A DNA stretch of 64,000 nt from Macquaria australasica (GCA_005408345.1 SEMN01000088.1:434001-498000); one strand, 5' to 3'; positions 44,203 through 56,444 are shown, numbered from the stretch's first letter. Translations and numbers: made by a program. The notes: generated by a model not told the origin, from the sequence alone.

Positions 44203-46075
44203 AAACACTCATTTCTGACAACAAAATGCCAGAAGAAACGGTACACCTCTTTAAAAGTTGTGTCCACCACATGAAATTACGTCTTTGGCTTGCAAGAAAG
44301 ACAACAATTGAACTACTTGACTGGTATAATGCAAATATTTACCATGTAAATTCAAATTTGGCATGTAAATACCTTATGGCTTAGAAACTTAGAGTGGAAA
44401 TGTCTTAACAGCTTGAACATTTTTACAGCCCTCAAATTATGGCTGGTGAAAATAAGTAAAGTCAGAATGGCTGGGTTTGCCTTGCCTTGATTTAAAAATC
44501 TTGAAAACATTGGACACAAGTGCCATGTTATCCACCTTTATGCAAAATGTAAGTGCCTGTAAACTCACCATCCCTGTGTGGATTGACCCTGTGACAGTGC
44601 AGCTTGGTGTTGTGTGTCTGTCAGGTTTTTAGTGTCACAGTTTGACATGGTTTTCCAAGTTATGCCCTCAAACGGTACAAGATCTGTCATTTTATCTATG
44701 TTCTGGAGTTAAACGGGAACAAAGCTCTCTAAACCTTTTGTCAAATTCATCACAGAGAAACAGAATTTTGAACTAGATGGATGAGTGTAGAACTTGAAAA
44801 TAGTGTACCAGTCTCATTGAATGTAGCTACTGAAATTCAAATGGGAGTTCTTTTGAGGTAATTTGTAGTTGTACAAGGTGACTAAGTTTTGAGATTTTTT
44901 AAGTTAAATTACAGTGTTTCTGTTCCTCATTATGAACTGAGCTTTGTGGAGTCTTGGTGGATTTTATAACGGCAGAACCTTATGTGAGCGAGTTTAAAAA
45001 AATCAAGCACCCACATATATTACTTAGCGACCATTCCACAATTAGCATTGCTTTCAGGAGATAGTAAGATGCAACATATAGGGTAATCACATAGACATGA
45101 GTAATTTTATGGAAACCTCCCTGGGAGCACCTGTTAAATGGGCCTTATCATTAAGTATGTATGTGAAGTCTCCAAGGGGAAGGTTAAACACTGTTTGTTA
45201 TGCTGTTCAGATACCTCCTGCTCCAAACAATCTATAATGATCCGGTTTATGTAAGTCAGGTGATTATTTGAGAATAATCAGAATGGATGGCTTTAAACTG
45301 TGGAATTGTGATGGTTAAGAGGAGTGTTTTGATAAAATAATTACAGAAGTGGAAGATTTCTGATGCTTTCATTCATACTGTAGTGAGCATGCAGTCCTCA
45401 GTGTTGTACGTGGCCAACGTTTTGCTCAAATGACACATCAGTCAAATAACACATGAGAAGCCAGGGACTATTTAACTAATGAAGTGAATTCAGAATTGCA
45501 TCATCCATCACTTCACGCTCAACCACATCCCCTCAAGCCCCTCACCCCCCCGACACCGTCACGCTCATTCTGCAAGTGCAGATTTTTCTTTTGCTCTCTT
45601 GACATCCAGCTTAAAGTTGATTTACAGACAGTCTGCTTGATAAAGCACTGAATTTTATACTACGGACTTTCTTCTTTTCAGGATTTAATGCAATGCTCCA
45701 AATCAATTGGAAATCTATACCTTATTTTTTAGCTCCCAGAAGGTCAGGAGCATGCAGAACTTACTCATATAGTGTGTGCTCTCTGTGCCTTCTATGTGGC
45801 ATTGATTAAGGACATTGATAATGCAACTAAAATGGTTTAATGAGCTTGTGCACATTTACAAACCGTTAACAGTGAAAATGAGTTTGTAAGAGGATCCATC
45901 AGTTATGATATCATTGTACTCATTGTACTACTGTAGCTAACATTTGACATCAACAAAGTCTGTCAGTTTAGTCAGATTATCTAAACCACTTTATTTGGAG
46001 GTTTGGGAAATTTAAAGCAAGCACACCTGAAATGTCTGCAATATCTCTCATTGCAAATATGTGCACACATATAAG
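44203..46075. other. noncoding stretch, nothing recognised
   Basis: About 1.9 kb AT-rich with no gene or repeat terminus. A small direct repeat TCATTGTAC occurs twice around 45911-45929. Confidence 0.5.
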
Positions 46076-46310
46076 GTAAATATGGTAGGTCAAAGTTGGA
46101 CCAGGAAGTTGGTCTGTAAACTGTGATGGATGTTTACAACGGACTGTTTGGGTAATACAATTTACCATTCGCCTTTATTTTCCCTTCCAAATAAGTTTGG
46201 CCTACATGGGGACTGCTTTGAAACCTTTCTGACAGTCTGACTGCTTGTGTTTCTTGCCCCGTCTTAATTTGCAATGTCGCTACATTCCCACATCTCAGCA
46301 GTTATAGGAT
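46076..46310 (+). mobile_element. partial copy of the 20003-20477 foldback family
   Basis: 46089-46155 is 63/67 identical to 20221-20287. The right arm is present (GCTACATTCCCACATCTCAG against TGCCATGTTCCCAGATCTCA). The left arm is missing or unrecognisable. Sequence from 46310 to about 46540 (ACCCACATGCCCATATGTGC, GGAGTAATGGGCTGATATGA, GGGGGACACAGTCC) recalls a frequent fish repeat and may be part of the same insertion. Confidence 0.75.
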
Positions 46311-46540
46311 AGGTTCTGACTTTTTCAATTGATGTTAATATAATACCCACATGCCCATATGTGCACTGAAGGAGTAATGGGCTGATATGATCATTCCTTT
46401 GTCCACACTGATCCCTCTCTAGCGTGAGTCCAATTGAAGAAGTGGGGGACACAGTCCACAGTCCTTGTCTGTATAAAAATGCATTGTCATGTTCAGCTGA
46501 AGTGGGTACATTAGAAGATATTATTATTTGTGATAGGAAA

Positions 46541-48205
46541 GATGACCAAAACTACCAGGTTTGTAACAGCCAAAAGCCATTTTACTTGATTGCTTGTGCT
46601 GCTCTGCGAAAGGTATTTAGAACTCACCTTGGTAGTGACATTTTGATCAACACATTACTTGAAATGCCAGGTTTGTAAGTTTTTCCAAGATCTTATTTTG
46701 TTCTCAAAATTACACAATGTTCCCAGTGGGGTACAACAAGTCTGGTGATAGAATCTCTTTGATTAGACTTCTTTTACTCTGTGTTTTCCTTTGTTACCTT
46801 GTCAAATGCTGTGTAGTAAAAGTTGCTGCCTCTAAGCATTTGGCTATCACCATGGAACAATGTGCTGAATAGTCCTCGTGGCATCAATCATGCCCAAATT
46901 TTCTTTGTCTTTTTTTTTTTTTTAAGTCACAATCACACATAATGAACCAACCTTACAGTGCCTTGTTTATTACATTTATCTTTAATCTTGGCTTTTAAGA
47001 AAGATGAAGATGCCGTTCAACTTTTGGCAAGTAATACTGATGACTATTTAATTGCTTTTAGAGTTAGTTATTTTTTTCCATTTGCAAGCTTGTCCTTGGC
47101 AATTGTTTTCTTTCTGTCAATAGATCATAGGTATTTTTTATAGCAATGCCAAACTAGATTTTTACACAACTTACACCAGTGTTGTAAGACTGTAAAGCTT
47201 TAAAAGGGGCTGTAAGAGAGAGAGTCTCCTCCCCAGTAAGTGGCTCACTTTTCAAATCATGTTCTGGCATTGGCTTTTGACACTAATTTGGCCACTGGAA
47301 TTGATACATTGAAAGGAAATCAGAGTTATCAATAAATAGCCATATGGTCCTGGTCCTTCCAGAGAAGCTTTGACTTACAAACAGTTAATAACTTGCCTCT
47401 GCATTCACAAATGGGCTGAGTTGGTGAAATGTGCTGTTTACTTGTCAGACTGCATAATTTCTGGTGATTAAGGTCCCCAAATTCAAACAGCCACTTTTGT
47501 TTTCACTGGGTAAAATGAGTGAAAACTGCATAATGCAGCTTTGAGTACAGTATTGTCCCCCCCTTATTTTGTGTTCCTCAGACAAGCTGAAGATTTCTAG
47601 TACTTTTTCTGGGGAGTTTCCAAGTGGTCCAGTTTCTCCTGGAAGGTGTTTAGAAAGACTTTCTAGCTGATAAACACATATGTTTGCTCAACAATTACTG
47701 ATTTTGTGGCTCTGGCCTGAATTCTACCTTCCAGATCATGTGTTTTGTCAAAAGCCCCCTCAGAGTGCGACGTGGGAGTTCACCTCCCACACACTGAGAG
47801 AGAAGCTGGATATTTCACTGCTACCAAATTGGCCGTTTGTCTCGCTGTACTCTCATTTATAGTACACCGGTGGCAAATGTAGCAAACTGGACCACACATT
47901 TCGTACCCCCTCAGCAGCAGTATCGATACACTCTGAAATGAGGGGTCTGGGATGAACAGGCAAAAAGCTGAAACTGCCACAAGATCACAATTGACCTTGC
48001 ATTAAGTCGTTCTTACATCCTTTAACAACCTGTCTGGGCTTCCACTACAAAACCTTCACCAAGGCATTGATTTTATTCCATAGCAAAGATCCTGTTTCAC
48101 CAGCTGTGATGTTGTTCCCAGGTTTTAATCTTTATGATTGGACTTATCGCTCTCGATTAAACACTTCGCAGTCTGTATTGACACACGGGTCCGTTGAGGG
48201 AGGAT
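46541..48205. other. noncoding stretch, nothing recognised
   Basis: A T13 tract lies at about 46911-46923. No gene-like frame or repeat terminus. Confidence 0.5.
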
Positions 48206-48670
48206 ACCTGGGGAGGCAAGAAGTCCGCGGTTATTAAATATCATTCCTTCCTGCCTCCTGGTTGTTTATCTTTAATTATGCTGGATTTTATTAAAAAATG
48301 CTTATGGAAATCTCTGCGAGGTCTGGCCTCTCTCTGGCCTCTCCTGTGGGACTTTAGATGAGGAGGAGCATTTCATTTGCTGTGTTCTCTCAAGCAAGGC
48401 TCATGGCATTGGCCAGTGCTTATTAGCAATCCTAATGACTTCTAAATTTGATATGAGACCTCTTGCCAAAGCTTCCTGGTTGGTGGCTCTGTGCCTCTCT
48501 CCTGAGATACCAAATACTGCCTCGTGCTCCTTTGATTAAACTTTCATATGGCAGTGAACTGCACCATCTACCAGGGACTGAGTCACCGGCTCCATCTCCC
48601 TGCCATTGTTTACCCAAGTGAAAGAGGAGAGGATATCTGATGTGCACCAAATGAGACTGCTGAAGTAAAA
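48206..48670. other. candidate conserved noncoding block (unproven)
   Basis: Complex sequence with adjacent forkhead-type TGTTTATC (48263-48270) and homeodomain TAATTA (48273-48278) words, then GC-richer sequence free of recognised repeats. The minus frame 48432-48650 has no domain. Confidence 0.35.
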
Positions 48671-49714
48671 AGCGTATTTCTTAGCGGAGTCTCTGCAACA
48701 AATACAACTACACAATGGTGTGGCCTGAGTAAGCAGTGCAGTGTTTGTTCAGTCTTTTATAAAGTGGGTTTGGGTGAAGCTATAGCTGTTACACAGTGAC
48801 AGGCTATCTCTCCTTTGCTCAATAATTCCTGTGGGCTTTGGTGTTTGACTTTTTAATGGAAGTTTCTTGCTTTTACTGACATATCCTTTCATTAGCTTCA
48901 CCCCCTAACTGTGTTTGCTGACTTCAATGATTACCAGAGCATCTCCAAATTATTATCTGCATGCATAAGTTCACATCCTGTCTGAAGCATTACGCAAAGT
49001 GTCACTCGAGCCTAATTTTACTTTTCCCACCATAGTTTTAGGATACACATTGCATCTATTGATTGTTCCAGAAAAAAACATATGCAGCACCTCCTGACTT
49101 CGTTAGAACCACATATTGTTTGTTGGGAGCTCTGTAGCCTTTCCTGTTGCCATTAGCACATGTCTGGTTGTATTGACGTCCTGTCAAGCCACTAGCAATA
49201 GAGGATGTATGCTAGGTGCTAAATGGCTGAGGTGAAGTCAGACTGTGATGGTGACTAAGCTCCCACTCAGGGGCCTTTTCCCACTGCCTAATAGAGTGCT
49301 CCCAAAGTTGAGGGCTGTTATAGTGGAAGCTTATTTATCTGAACCCCAGGCCTCCAAACAGCCATGGAAACAAACGGGTGAAAACAATTAGCAGCAAGTT
49401 CACCTCTGTGTTCAAGTTTTGTTGTAATAAAGTGCTTTTAAGATCATGACAAGCTAGCTGATAGTTTACTTATCATGTTAAGCAAAATGCTAAAGTACAT
49501 AATAATGGTCTACTAATAATAAAGTAATTTCCAGGTGTTTAAAAAAAAATTGTTAACTAGCTGGAGTGACATTTTGACTGGTTGTCGTGGTCGGGGCTTG
49601 TTATGACTTATGATTATGATGTTAGCAGAGATGCAGTATTTCAGGTAGAAAAAGGCTTAGGTCAAGCGAGGCAGTCACCTCTGCTGTAAAATGCTGCAGT
49701 TATGCCTCAAGTAC
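48671..49714. other. noncoding stretch, nothing recognised
   Basis: No gene or repeat terminus identified. Confidence 0.5.
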
Positions 49715-49880
49715 GTGTCCAGATTTCAAGACCTCTGTCTCTGAGATGTCTGCTTCCACCCCAATACAATTGAGTTGAATGGGATTTCCACATTTTCATA
49801 GTAGCCCCTATAAAATCAATTGTACTGACCACTGTTTCTGGAAAGGATGTTGCTCTTGAAAGTTTTAAATGTTTTTTAAC
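49715..49880. mobile_element. rearranged copy of the 3318-3735 foldback family
   Basis: The left part (GTCCAGATTTCAAGACC, TCTGAGATGTCTGCTTCCAC, CCCAATACAATTGA) matches the left arm of the 3.3-kb element in the same orientation. The following GTTTCTGGAAAGGATGTTGC matches that element's centre in the opposite orientation (3505-3480). The minus frame 49707-49895 is inside it and not a gene. Confidence 0.65.
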
Positions 49881-50254
49881 TGTTGTGAGCAGCACAAACT
49901 AAATCTCATGCACCTGGACAAAGCTATCTGCATGAAGAGATTTCACTAAAGGAAAGAGGAAATTATGGTTATTTGGATGAAGTGACCCTTCAAATTGACT
50001 GGGAGGAGAAAGGCAGTGGGGTATTTGAGGAAACAGCTCACCTCTGTGGAGCATGTTGTCTCAAAAGTCCCAGAGGACAATGTTTTTCACAGTGGTATTA
50101 GGCTCATTTATGTGGGTTAAGGCTAGGTTAATTATATAAATATATTTCCTGATTTTCTTTTAACAACAGTGCCCCCAAATTCTTCACAGCTCTCCCACTT
50201 GTTTAACATTCTTTTAATTTTTTCATTCATACAGTATACTTGAGAAAAGGTGGC
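49881..50254. other. noncoding stretch, nothing recognised
   Basis: AT-rich; no feature. Confidence 0.5.
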
Positions 50255-50900
50255 CTGGATATGTTTGATTTTCCTGTTAGATTAGGCTTGCTGCTCAATG
50301 TCTTCTCTCTGTCCTCGAGTCAAACAGTGCTGACTCACTGCGACACTCACCTTACCATTTGCCCAGCCCAGTGTCGGATGTGGACTCCACTTACAAAAGA
50401 TCCACATGGACAAATAAGCCGGTGTATTGCTTTCAGACTCAACGGGCAAAATATGCATCAGCTTTATTGTTGCGTACAGGAGAATAACACCCATGACTCA
50501 CTACTTCCCATTTGCTGAAACCGTGCTGCATTTCACCAGTATTCTGCACACACAAAGACACACGCACACCTTTCCAAGTTCATCTGTCAGTCAGTCTATT
50601 AAGGCCTCTCAGGGCCCCATAATGACTCATTGTTCAGGGATTGAGGGTCACTGATGGCCAGGGCTGATAGTGTCTGAACCATGTCTCCTCGGGTGAACTG
50701 AAAGTCTTTTGATTTACATCAGGCTCATCCCTGCCGCCACCTACGTCTCGACACTAGTGACAAAAGAGCGATGCACATGCTGATTCTTCGCCCAAAGACT
50801 GATTGATCTCATTCGACCCAGATACCAGCAGAAGAGAGACATTATTACCTTTGTTCGGGAGCACAGTGGCACATTTCAAAGAAGCACAGTGGAGGGCGAA
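50255..50900. promoter_or_regulatory. candidate enhancer block with three AP-1 sites (unproven)
   Basis: Perfect AP-1 words TGACTCA occur at 50331-50337, 50494-50500 and 50623-50629, all in the same orientation. A PBX/HOX-like TGATTGAT is at 50800-50807. The sequence is complex, GC-richer than its flanks and repeat-free. Frames in it have no domain. Site clustering makes a regulatory role plausible; activity is not shown by sequence. Confidence 0.4.
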
Positions 50901-52077
50901 CTAAGTCACCGGGAGTGTGTGTGTGTGCCTTTGACTGAGCCTTTTGATGACTGCTCCTTCACAGTGGCAGTTTAGAAAGTGAAGGTGATCTATGTAGACA
51001 TAAAACCTGCACAAATCTGATTCAAATTTAAAGAGGGAATAAGCTGTTATGACATATTAATGTTAATCCTGGCAGATACACTTCTGTTCTCTTTTGATTT
51101 GAACGTTTCCTTATGATTTTCATCTGCCATGCTGTTCCTTCTTTGTGGTTTGATTTGCTCTATAAAGAGACAGCCCAAATTCATTTTGGATAAAGTTCTC
51201 ATCCAACGTACACATTCACACATCCATTCTAACCTATCACTGCAGCAGCTATCTTTGATTAAAGCTATCTTTGTGATTGAAAGTGTCTTAATCAATGAAG
51301 TCAGGTGCTCTAGTTTTTTACTGGAATGAAAACCTGCCAACATTTTAGTCCTGATGAAGCATGATGGCGATTCCCTTCCAGAAACTAGGGGAACAAGAGA
51401 CCGAAGATCTTCCAGCTCTGAGAGGGAAAACATACAACAGTAAAAGGGTCAGAGGTGAATTCTTAACATCAAAAAGCTCTCATCCAAAAGCAGAGTGAGG
51501 GGGATGTGTTCACTGAGATGTCAGAACTGCTTCATTATTGATAGGATTATGGCTCAGTAAATAGGTCTTAGGCCCATTTCCTCTTCACCAGCCCCAGGAG
51601 ACAGCTCCCATTTTGGGGAAATGTGAAAATGTAGCTGAGACTGAGTGATGAACTTTGAAACACAATCACCGCACAGCAATTGTTAATGTCAGCTCACACC
51701 TTTCTTTATATTATTTGGGTGGGGTAATTAATGACCAGTGAAGGATTGCAGGCTGAGTAGAGTCGGGTTAAAACTGTTATGTCACGTTATGGAAAAATAA
51801 TAAGATTAGACCAAACCCAAAAATATTTTCTGTGACTGTTACAAACTTAATTTGATCTGAATATGGGAAGAAAACTGGCAAAGGAAATGGAAACAAACAA
51901 AAATAACTAAAAGAGAACCTCTTTATGATTTTAATCACAATTTACTGAAATTACGGCTCGGTTGCACATTCATTTTGTAAAGTGCAATAGAAAACATTAC
52001 ATTTCTTTGGAAGTGAATTGTGTGATTTGAAAACGATTTGCCTGCAGTTCTCTCTGATGAGATGAGGAAAGTGAGAG
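50901..52077. other. noncoding stretch, nothing recognised
   Basis: A minus frame of 128 codons (51433-51047) starts with ATG but has no recognisable domain and lies within chance length for a window of this size. A near-direct repeat of AGCTATCTTTG occurs at 51248-51271. Confidence 0.45.
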
Positions 52078-52190
52078 GACAGGAAGCCACAGTTAGCAAA
52101 TGAGATACACCCCAAGGGAATCGGCGTCGGCCACACTTCGCAGCAGGGATCCCGAGAAGTCGAAGTAAGGGTATTACTTTCTAATGTTCA
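52078..52190. repeat. dispersed paralogous segment A (pair with 59096-59206)
   Basis: It shares CAGGAAG(C/T)CAC, CCAAG(G/A)GAATCG, CAGCAGGGAT and a 3' block (G(T/C)ATTACTxTxTAATG) in the same order and spacing with 59096-59206, at roughly 70% identity. It is either an old transposon family or a duplicated noncoding element. Confidence 0.75.
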
Positions 52191-52879
52191 CATGTGTGAC
52201 GTTCAGCTCCATTATTCAAAAACAACATCTGCAAATGTTTGGATTTGTACTTTTCATTTGATAAGCCTTTCAAATTATTAGTCTAAGCAAAACTGGAAAA
52301 GTCACATTACACCAGAAAACAGTACTTGGCTAATGTCAATGGAGGAATTTGAGTGGAAGTGCCCCATAACAGTTAATAGGAAAATAATGAATGACTAAAT
52401 TAATGCACTGGCATAAAGGATGGCTGACATTGCTTTGATTGAGAGATGAGGCTGCAGGTCAAATTGATGTATTAAAAGAGTAAAAATCCAGGAATAACAC
52501 CTTGGGTTTTCAGCATGAAACAGTTTTCTCCTGGACTTAATTATTGTAATGAACATGTTTGTTGCCTAGAAAAGAAAAGAACAGATGGCAGGCTGCCTCT
52601 TTTATTTGTGAGAAAAGTCTTGGGAGGGCTGTGTGGGGGGTGGAGAAGCTTGGCAGTGGTTCTGTATGGTGTCATAGTGAAACCTACGCCTATGGTAATG
52701 TGAGTTACTTTTTTTGCTAAGATCTTTGTAGCTAAACATACTGTAGAGGCGAAGCAACTGAAAAATGCACAGATTTTCGACAATAACTGGAACTAAGAGA
52801 ATGGAACATTGCAATTGTATTATTCCATCTTCTCCAGTTGTGTTTAAAGTAGTTTGAGATTCGCGACGAGACAAAACAG

Positions 52880-53350
52880 TTTTAGAAGGTCGCAGGGAAA
52901 AGTTGCAGCGCTGTAAACTGGCCTGTCTCAGCTTGACTCAAGCCTGCTGATCTGCATCTCCTGCAACTGAGCTTGTCAAGTCGCCAGTGGCTGGTCTTAG
53001 AACGTAAGGCACATCACCTGTTTCAACAGCCAATCAGCTCGCAGTGATCAAGTAATCCTGTTTTTGCCGTTTAATCAATACTAGAAATGCTGCAAATGTA
53101 GCAAGTAACTCACTATCACTGTCCTCATTCATATTTTAAGATGCTACAAATTATATCCAGCTACAAAAAAAAAGCCTGAAAAGCCAGAAGTTAGAACAGA
53201 AGTAAAGAGAGTCGTTGCTATGGAAACGATACACTGTCTAGTCGCATTGGTGTAAACTGGCAGGTTTCAGAACATTGCAGATCGGCGTATTACAAGTAGT
53301 TGCAAGTTTTAACTGGTCTTGTTGCAAATCTTGTGTTGGTCTAAACTGGC
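52880..53350. mobile_element. possible miniature element with repeated TAAACTGG motifs
   Basis: CTGTAAACTGGCCTGTCTCA (52911-52930), TGTAAACTGGCAGGTTTCA (53251-53269) and GTCTAAACTGGCC (53339-53351) are three related words in one 440-bp segment that also repeats GTTGCA/TTGCAA motifs. I recall similar fish repeats, but there is no second copy in the window. Confidence 0.4.
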
Positions 53351-53558
53351 CTTAAGCCATCACATCAATTGGCTCCAAGTAATATTTCCAAACTATTGAG
53401 CCCTTAAGTACAAGGGTGCACGCTGTTCATTAGAAACAGTCTAGATTTGCAACAAAGCATTGACAGTTCATTTGCTGTTCTATCTATCTACCATCCACAA
53501 TATATAGTATTACTTCTGTATTTTCTTTTAAACATCAGCTAACAAGACCAAGAGTTTA

Positions 53559-54007
53559 GAGCCACACTAGTGGCTCGGTGAGGCTATAATGCTCACTGTA
53601 AAGAAAACCAAATTGTTAGATAAAAGTTGGGGTCCAATGTCTTTTTTTGATCCTTGGTATGGTAGAGGTTATAACGCTTACTTGGTCACATGACAATGTT
53701 GGTATGTGATACTGAGTAGGTAGTGTTATCACATTATCACATTCAACATCTTAGTTAAGCGAGTTAGCATGCTAACATTTTCTGACTGTCATAATTTTTG
53801 CAGGTATTACGCCACAAACCAAAATACAGGACAAATTGAAATACTGTCCAGATAGTGGCGCTAGATGAAAAGCCAGAGGATCACCAAAGTTATTACAATT
53901 CATCCTGTCATACATCCTGTAATGTATAAACTTTAATGGCAAAGACTGACCGATCAACCGACATGCTGACCAACCAACATTGGCATCCCCAGAGCCACAC
54001 TGCTAGC
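53559..54007 (+). mobile_element. miniature-type transposable element with AGAGCCACAC ends
   Basis: The left end contains the palindrome GAGCCAC-ACTA-GTGGCTC (53559-53576). The right end reads AGAGCCACACTGCTAGC (53991-54007). Internal phrases GTTAGCATGCTAACATTT, GTGGCGCTAGATGAAAAGCC, GGATCACCAAAGTTATTAC and CCGATCAACCGAC...CCAACATTGGCATCC are typical of a very common fish repeat. It has no coding frame. Fragments occur at 39341-39475 and probably 18350-18640. Confidence 0.75.
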
Positions 54008-54377
54008 ATTACATTAAATCATAAAATAGGATAAACATGGGATTTTGGATCAGATGGCTGAATGGATGGAAGTGTGGATTAGATCTTAGACTGTGGTCGG
54101 GTGTTTGGACCTCATCAGATCATGATAGCAGTGTGTTTTTTGGCTTCACCATAAAAGCCCATGTGAAGACTTTGAAATAAACTTAAGATTGTGTTTTGCA
54201 TTGTGCTAACTCAGTCAGAAGCTGTTTCATCTGTTTTTTTCCTCAGTAGTTTTTCTTTGTTGTAAAATCACCCACCTGCACAGCAAGGTAAAGATCAACC
54301 TTACTGAAATCAAAAGAAGTTATAATACGGTGTAGCACTCCTTTTCTGGCACACTCGCATCATATTTTCATTCCTTT

Positions 54378-54415
54378 CATTCCTCACAGGAGAGCTGAAG
54401 ATGTCCACACAGGCA
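54378..54415 (+). other. possible microexon with GC donor (speculative)
   Basis: A pyrimidine-rich TTTCATTCCTCACAG acceptor is followed by about 23 bp (GAGAGCTGAAGATGTCCAC...) ending ACAG, then GCAAGT, a good form of the rare GC-AG donor. Too short to test by codon use. Most likely chance. Confidence 0.12.
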
Positions 54416-55574
54416 AGTCTTTATTTTTTGTGTCTGACGCATCATGTGGCTTTCTCCCACAGTGACTCCCTCTTGGTCCGAACATGTCATGACAATTTGA
54501 TGTTTCCACCGTACGTAGAGCAGAAAGGGAAATCTGTTACTGAACGGGTGAAACGGCACACGTCGACCTTGGCCAACTTCTTCTTTCTATCTTGTTAAAG
54601 CATAATACATTTTTCTGTCATCTCTAAAAGCTGTAGCATGCTTATCTCTCACACTGAGAGAGGATTTAAAGGGAGAGCTTTGTTGGACACATTGAGCTTT
54701 CCATGTTTCACAATGAAATATTGCCAGATTTTTTTAAGTGCTGCCTCGAGCTATGTTTCACCACAGCGCTGCTCTCTTTTACTATGAAAGTTGTCTGTCA
54801 GAGAGCTCATTTGAGGCTACTGTATGTGCTCCTTGGTCTCCTCGAGACAGGAAGGAGTGTCCTTTAGATTTATTGAATTGTTCCTCTACAGTACGTTACC
54901 TGCCTTGACGTCTCCTGTCTTTTAGATGTTCCGTGAACAAATGTGTAATGCAGTCAGCTGTGTGAGACAGTGAGACACAAGACATTTTAGCTGCACTACA
55001 TGTCAATGCAAGGACCATTTTACCCTGTTTCTCCATGTAAATCTGTCATGCATATAATCCCCAGCAACCTATTTTAATCACTATCTAAGGACACATTTAG
55101 TCACAGCTCAGTATTAACTGCATACTCACAAGCTATCATATGTACAACCAGTGTGTGGAAGCATCTGGGAGTGTTTTTGCCCATTATTTCAGCCAGGGAT
55201 GAATCTCATCTCCAACCATCTTCCTCGTCTAATAAATCTTCCTCTTGGAGCATAAAGATGATTGATGGGTAAGGCACTTAAGACACACGCATTGCTAGGA
55301 AGAGTGGAGTGCTGAAAAACAGACGGGGCAATAATGGTAGCTTTGTGCCAGACAACCCAACTGTTGCACTTATTTTTTGTCTTAATCATTGTTTTAGAGG
55401 TGTTTCACAGTGGGTGACAGCAAGTGGTTGAGCCAGCTGCTATTGGGCAGATTCAGCTCTTGGTGAAGAATTGTATCTGCTTGTCACATAGGAAATCTAG
55501 ACCCAAGTATCTGCAAGGTGGACAGCAAGCTGGCTCAGCTGACCTTTAAATCTAGCTTTCAGGTAGGAATGGGA
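54416..55574. other. noncoding stretch, nothing recognised
   Basis: No gene or repeat terminus identified. Confidence 0.5.
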
Positions 55575-56095
55575 ATTCAATTCAATTCAGTTTTATTTAC
55601 ATAGCGCCATATCATAAAGTTATCTCGGGGCACTTTTTCGAGTAGAGCAAGTCTAGACCGACTCTTTATATTTACAGAGACCCAACAGTTCCCACCATGA
55701 GCAAGCACTATGCGACAGTGGCAAGGAAAAACTCCCTTTTAATAGGTAGAAACCTCGAGCAGAACCAGGCTCAAGGTGGGCGGTCATCTGCCTCGACCGG
55801 TTGGGTTGAAGGGGGAGGGGGGGAGCGGGAGAGAGAGAGCAGGAGGAAAGAGAACATACAGCAGCACAGTACAGTTCCACATAGGGATGTAAGGCAATAG
55901 ATATGGTAGTGGAATTGATGTTAACACCAACAGAAACAACACTAAGAGCAACACCATAATAGCAACACTAATAACAAGAGCAACAACAGCAATAGCAGCA
56001 GCGGGTGCAGAGCAGGAGCACGGGGGCAGCAGGCGGCAGCAACCACAGACCCAGACTCCACAGCTCCGGAGGCAGAAACACCTGCAGAAAGCAAC
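55575..56095 (-). mobile_element. LINE-like repeat 3' end, minus orientation, with trinucleotide-rich part
   Basis: On the plus strand it starts with an inverted tail (ATTCAATTCAATTCAG, TTTTATTTACATAGCGCC). It continues with ACAGAGACCCAACAG, ATGAGCAAGCACTATGCGAC, GGCAAGGAAAAACTCCC and GTGGGCGGTCATCTGCCTCG, a sequence very frequent in teleosts. A G-rich run (55811-55828) and CAA/GCA-rich degenerate repeats (55920-56035) follow. On its own strand the element ends in GGCGCTATGTAAATAAAAC plus short AATTG tandem repeats, like an L2-type tail. The 173-codon minus frame (56305-55784) is a by-product of the trinucleotide repeats. Confidence 0.8.
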
Positions 56096-56443
56096 CCAAA
56101 TTGTCTCCTGTAGTAGCATAATACACAGAAATAAAATAATTACATGGAGTTGAGATTTACCAATGTTTTTAGCAGTGGACAGCCTGTGTCTGAAGTAAGG
56201 CAAGTCTCTACCTGACCACTGAAGTATGAAAACCAACCATGTGCCATGGAGGGGGTTAAACTGAAACCCCACAATGACTAGTTCACAGTCACAAGCATTT
56301 CCCAAAATTGTCTAGAATCTGAAGTTATTCAGTAGTTGTTCTGGGTTACTTTCTAACCTTAGTTTGTTTTATTAATGAAAACTGACAGGTATCCTGATGG
56401 TATGCGATATGTTGCCCTTTGCCAGTTGTAGCAGATATGTCTT
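56096..56443. other. noncoding stretch between two repeats
   Basis: No feature identified. Confidence 0.5.
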
Positions 56444-56444
56444 A

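Noticed and set aside
51047..51433. 128-codon minus-strand frame starting with ATG
   Set aside because: AT-rich codons with no third-position bias and no recognised domain; chance length.
55784..56305. 173-codon minus-strand open frame
   Set aside because: It lies in a recognised repeat and is kept open by CAA/GCA trinucleotide repeats; the peptide is low complexity.
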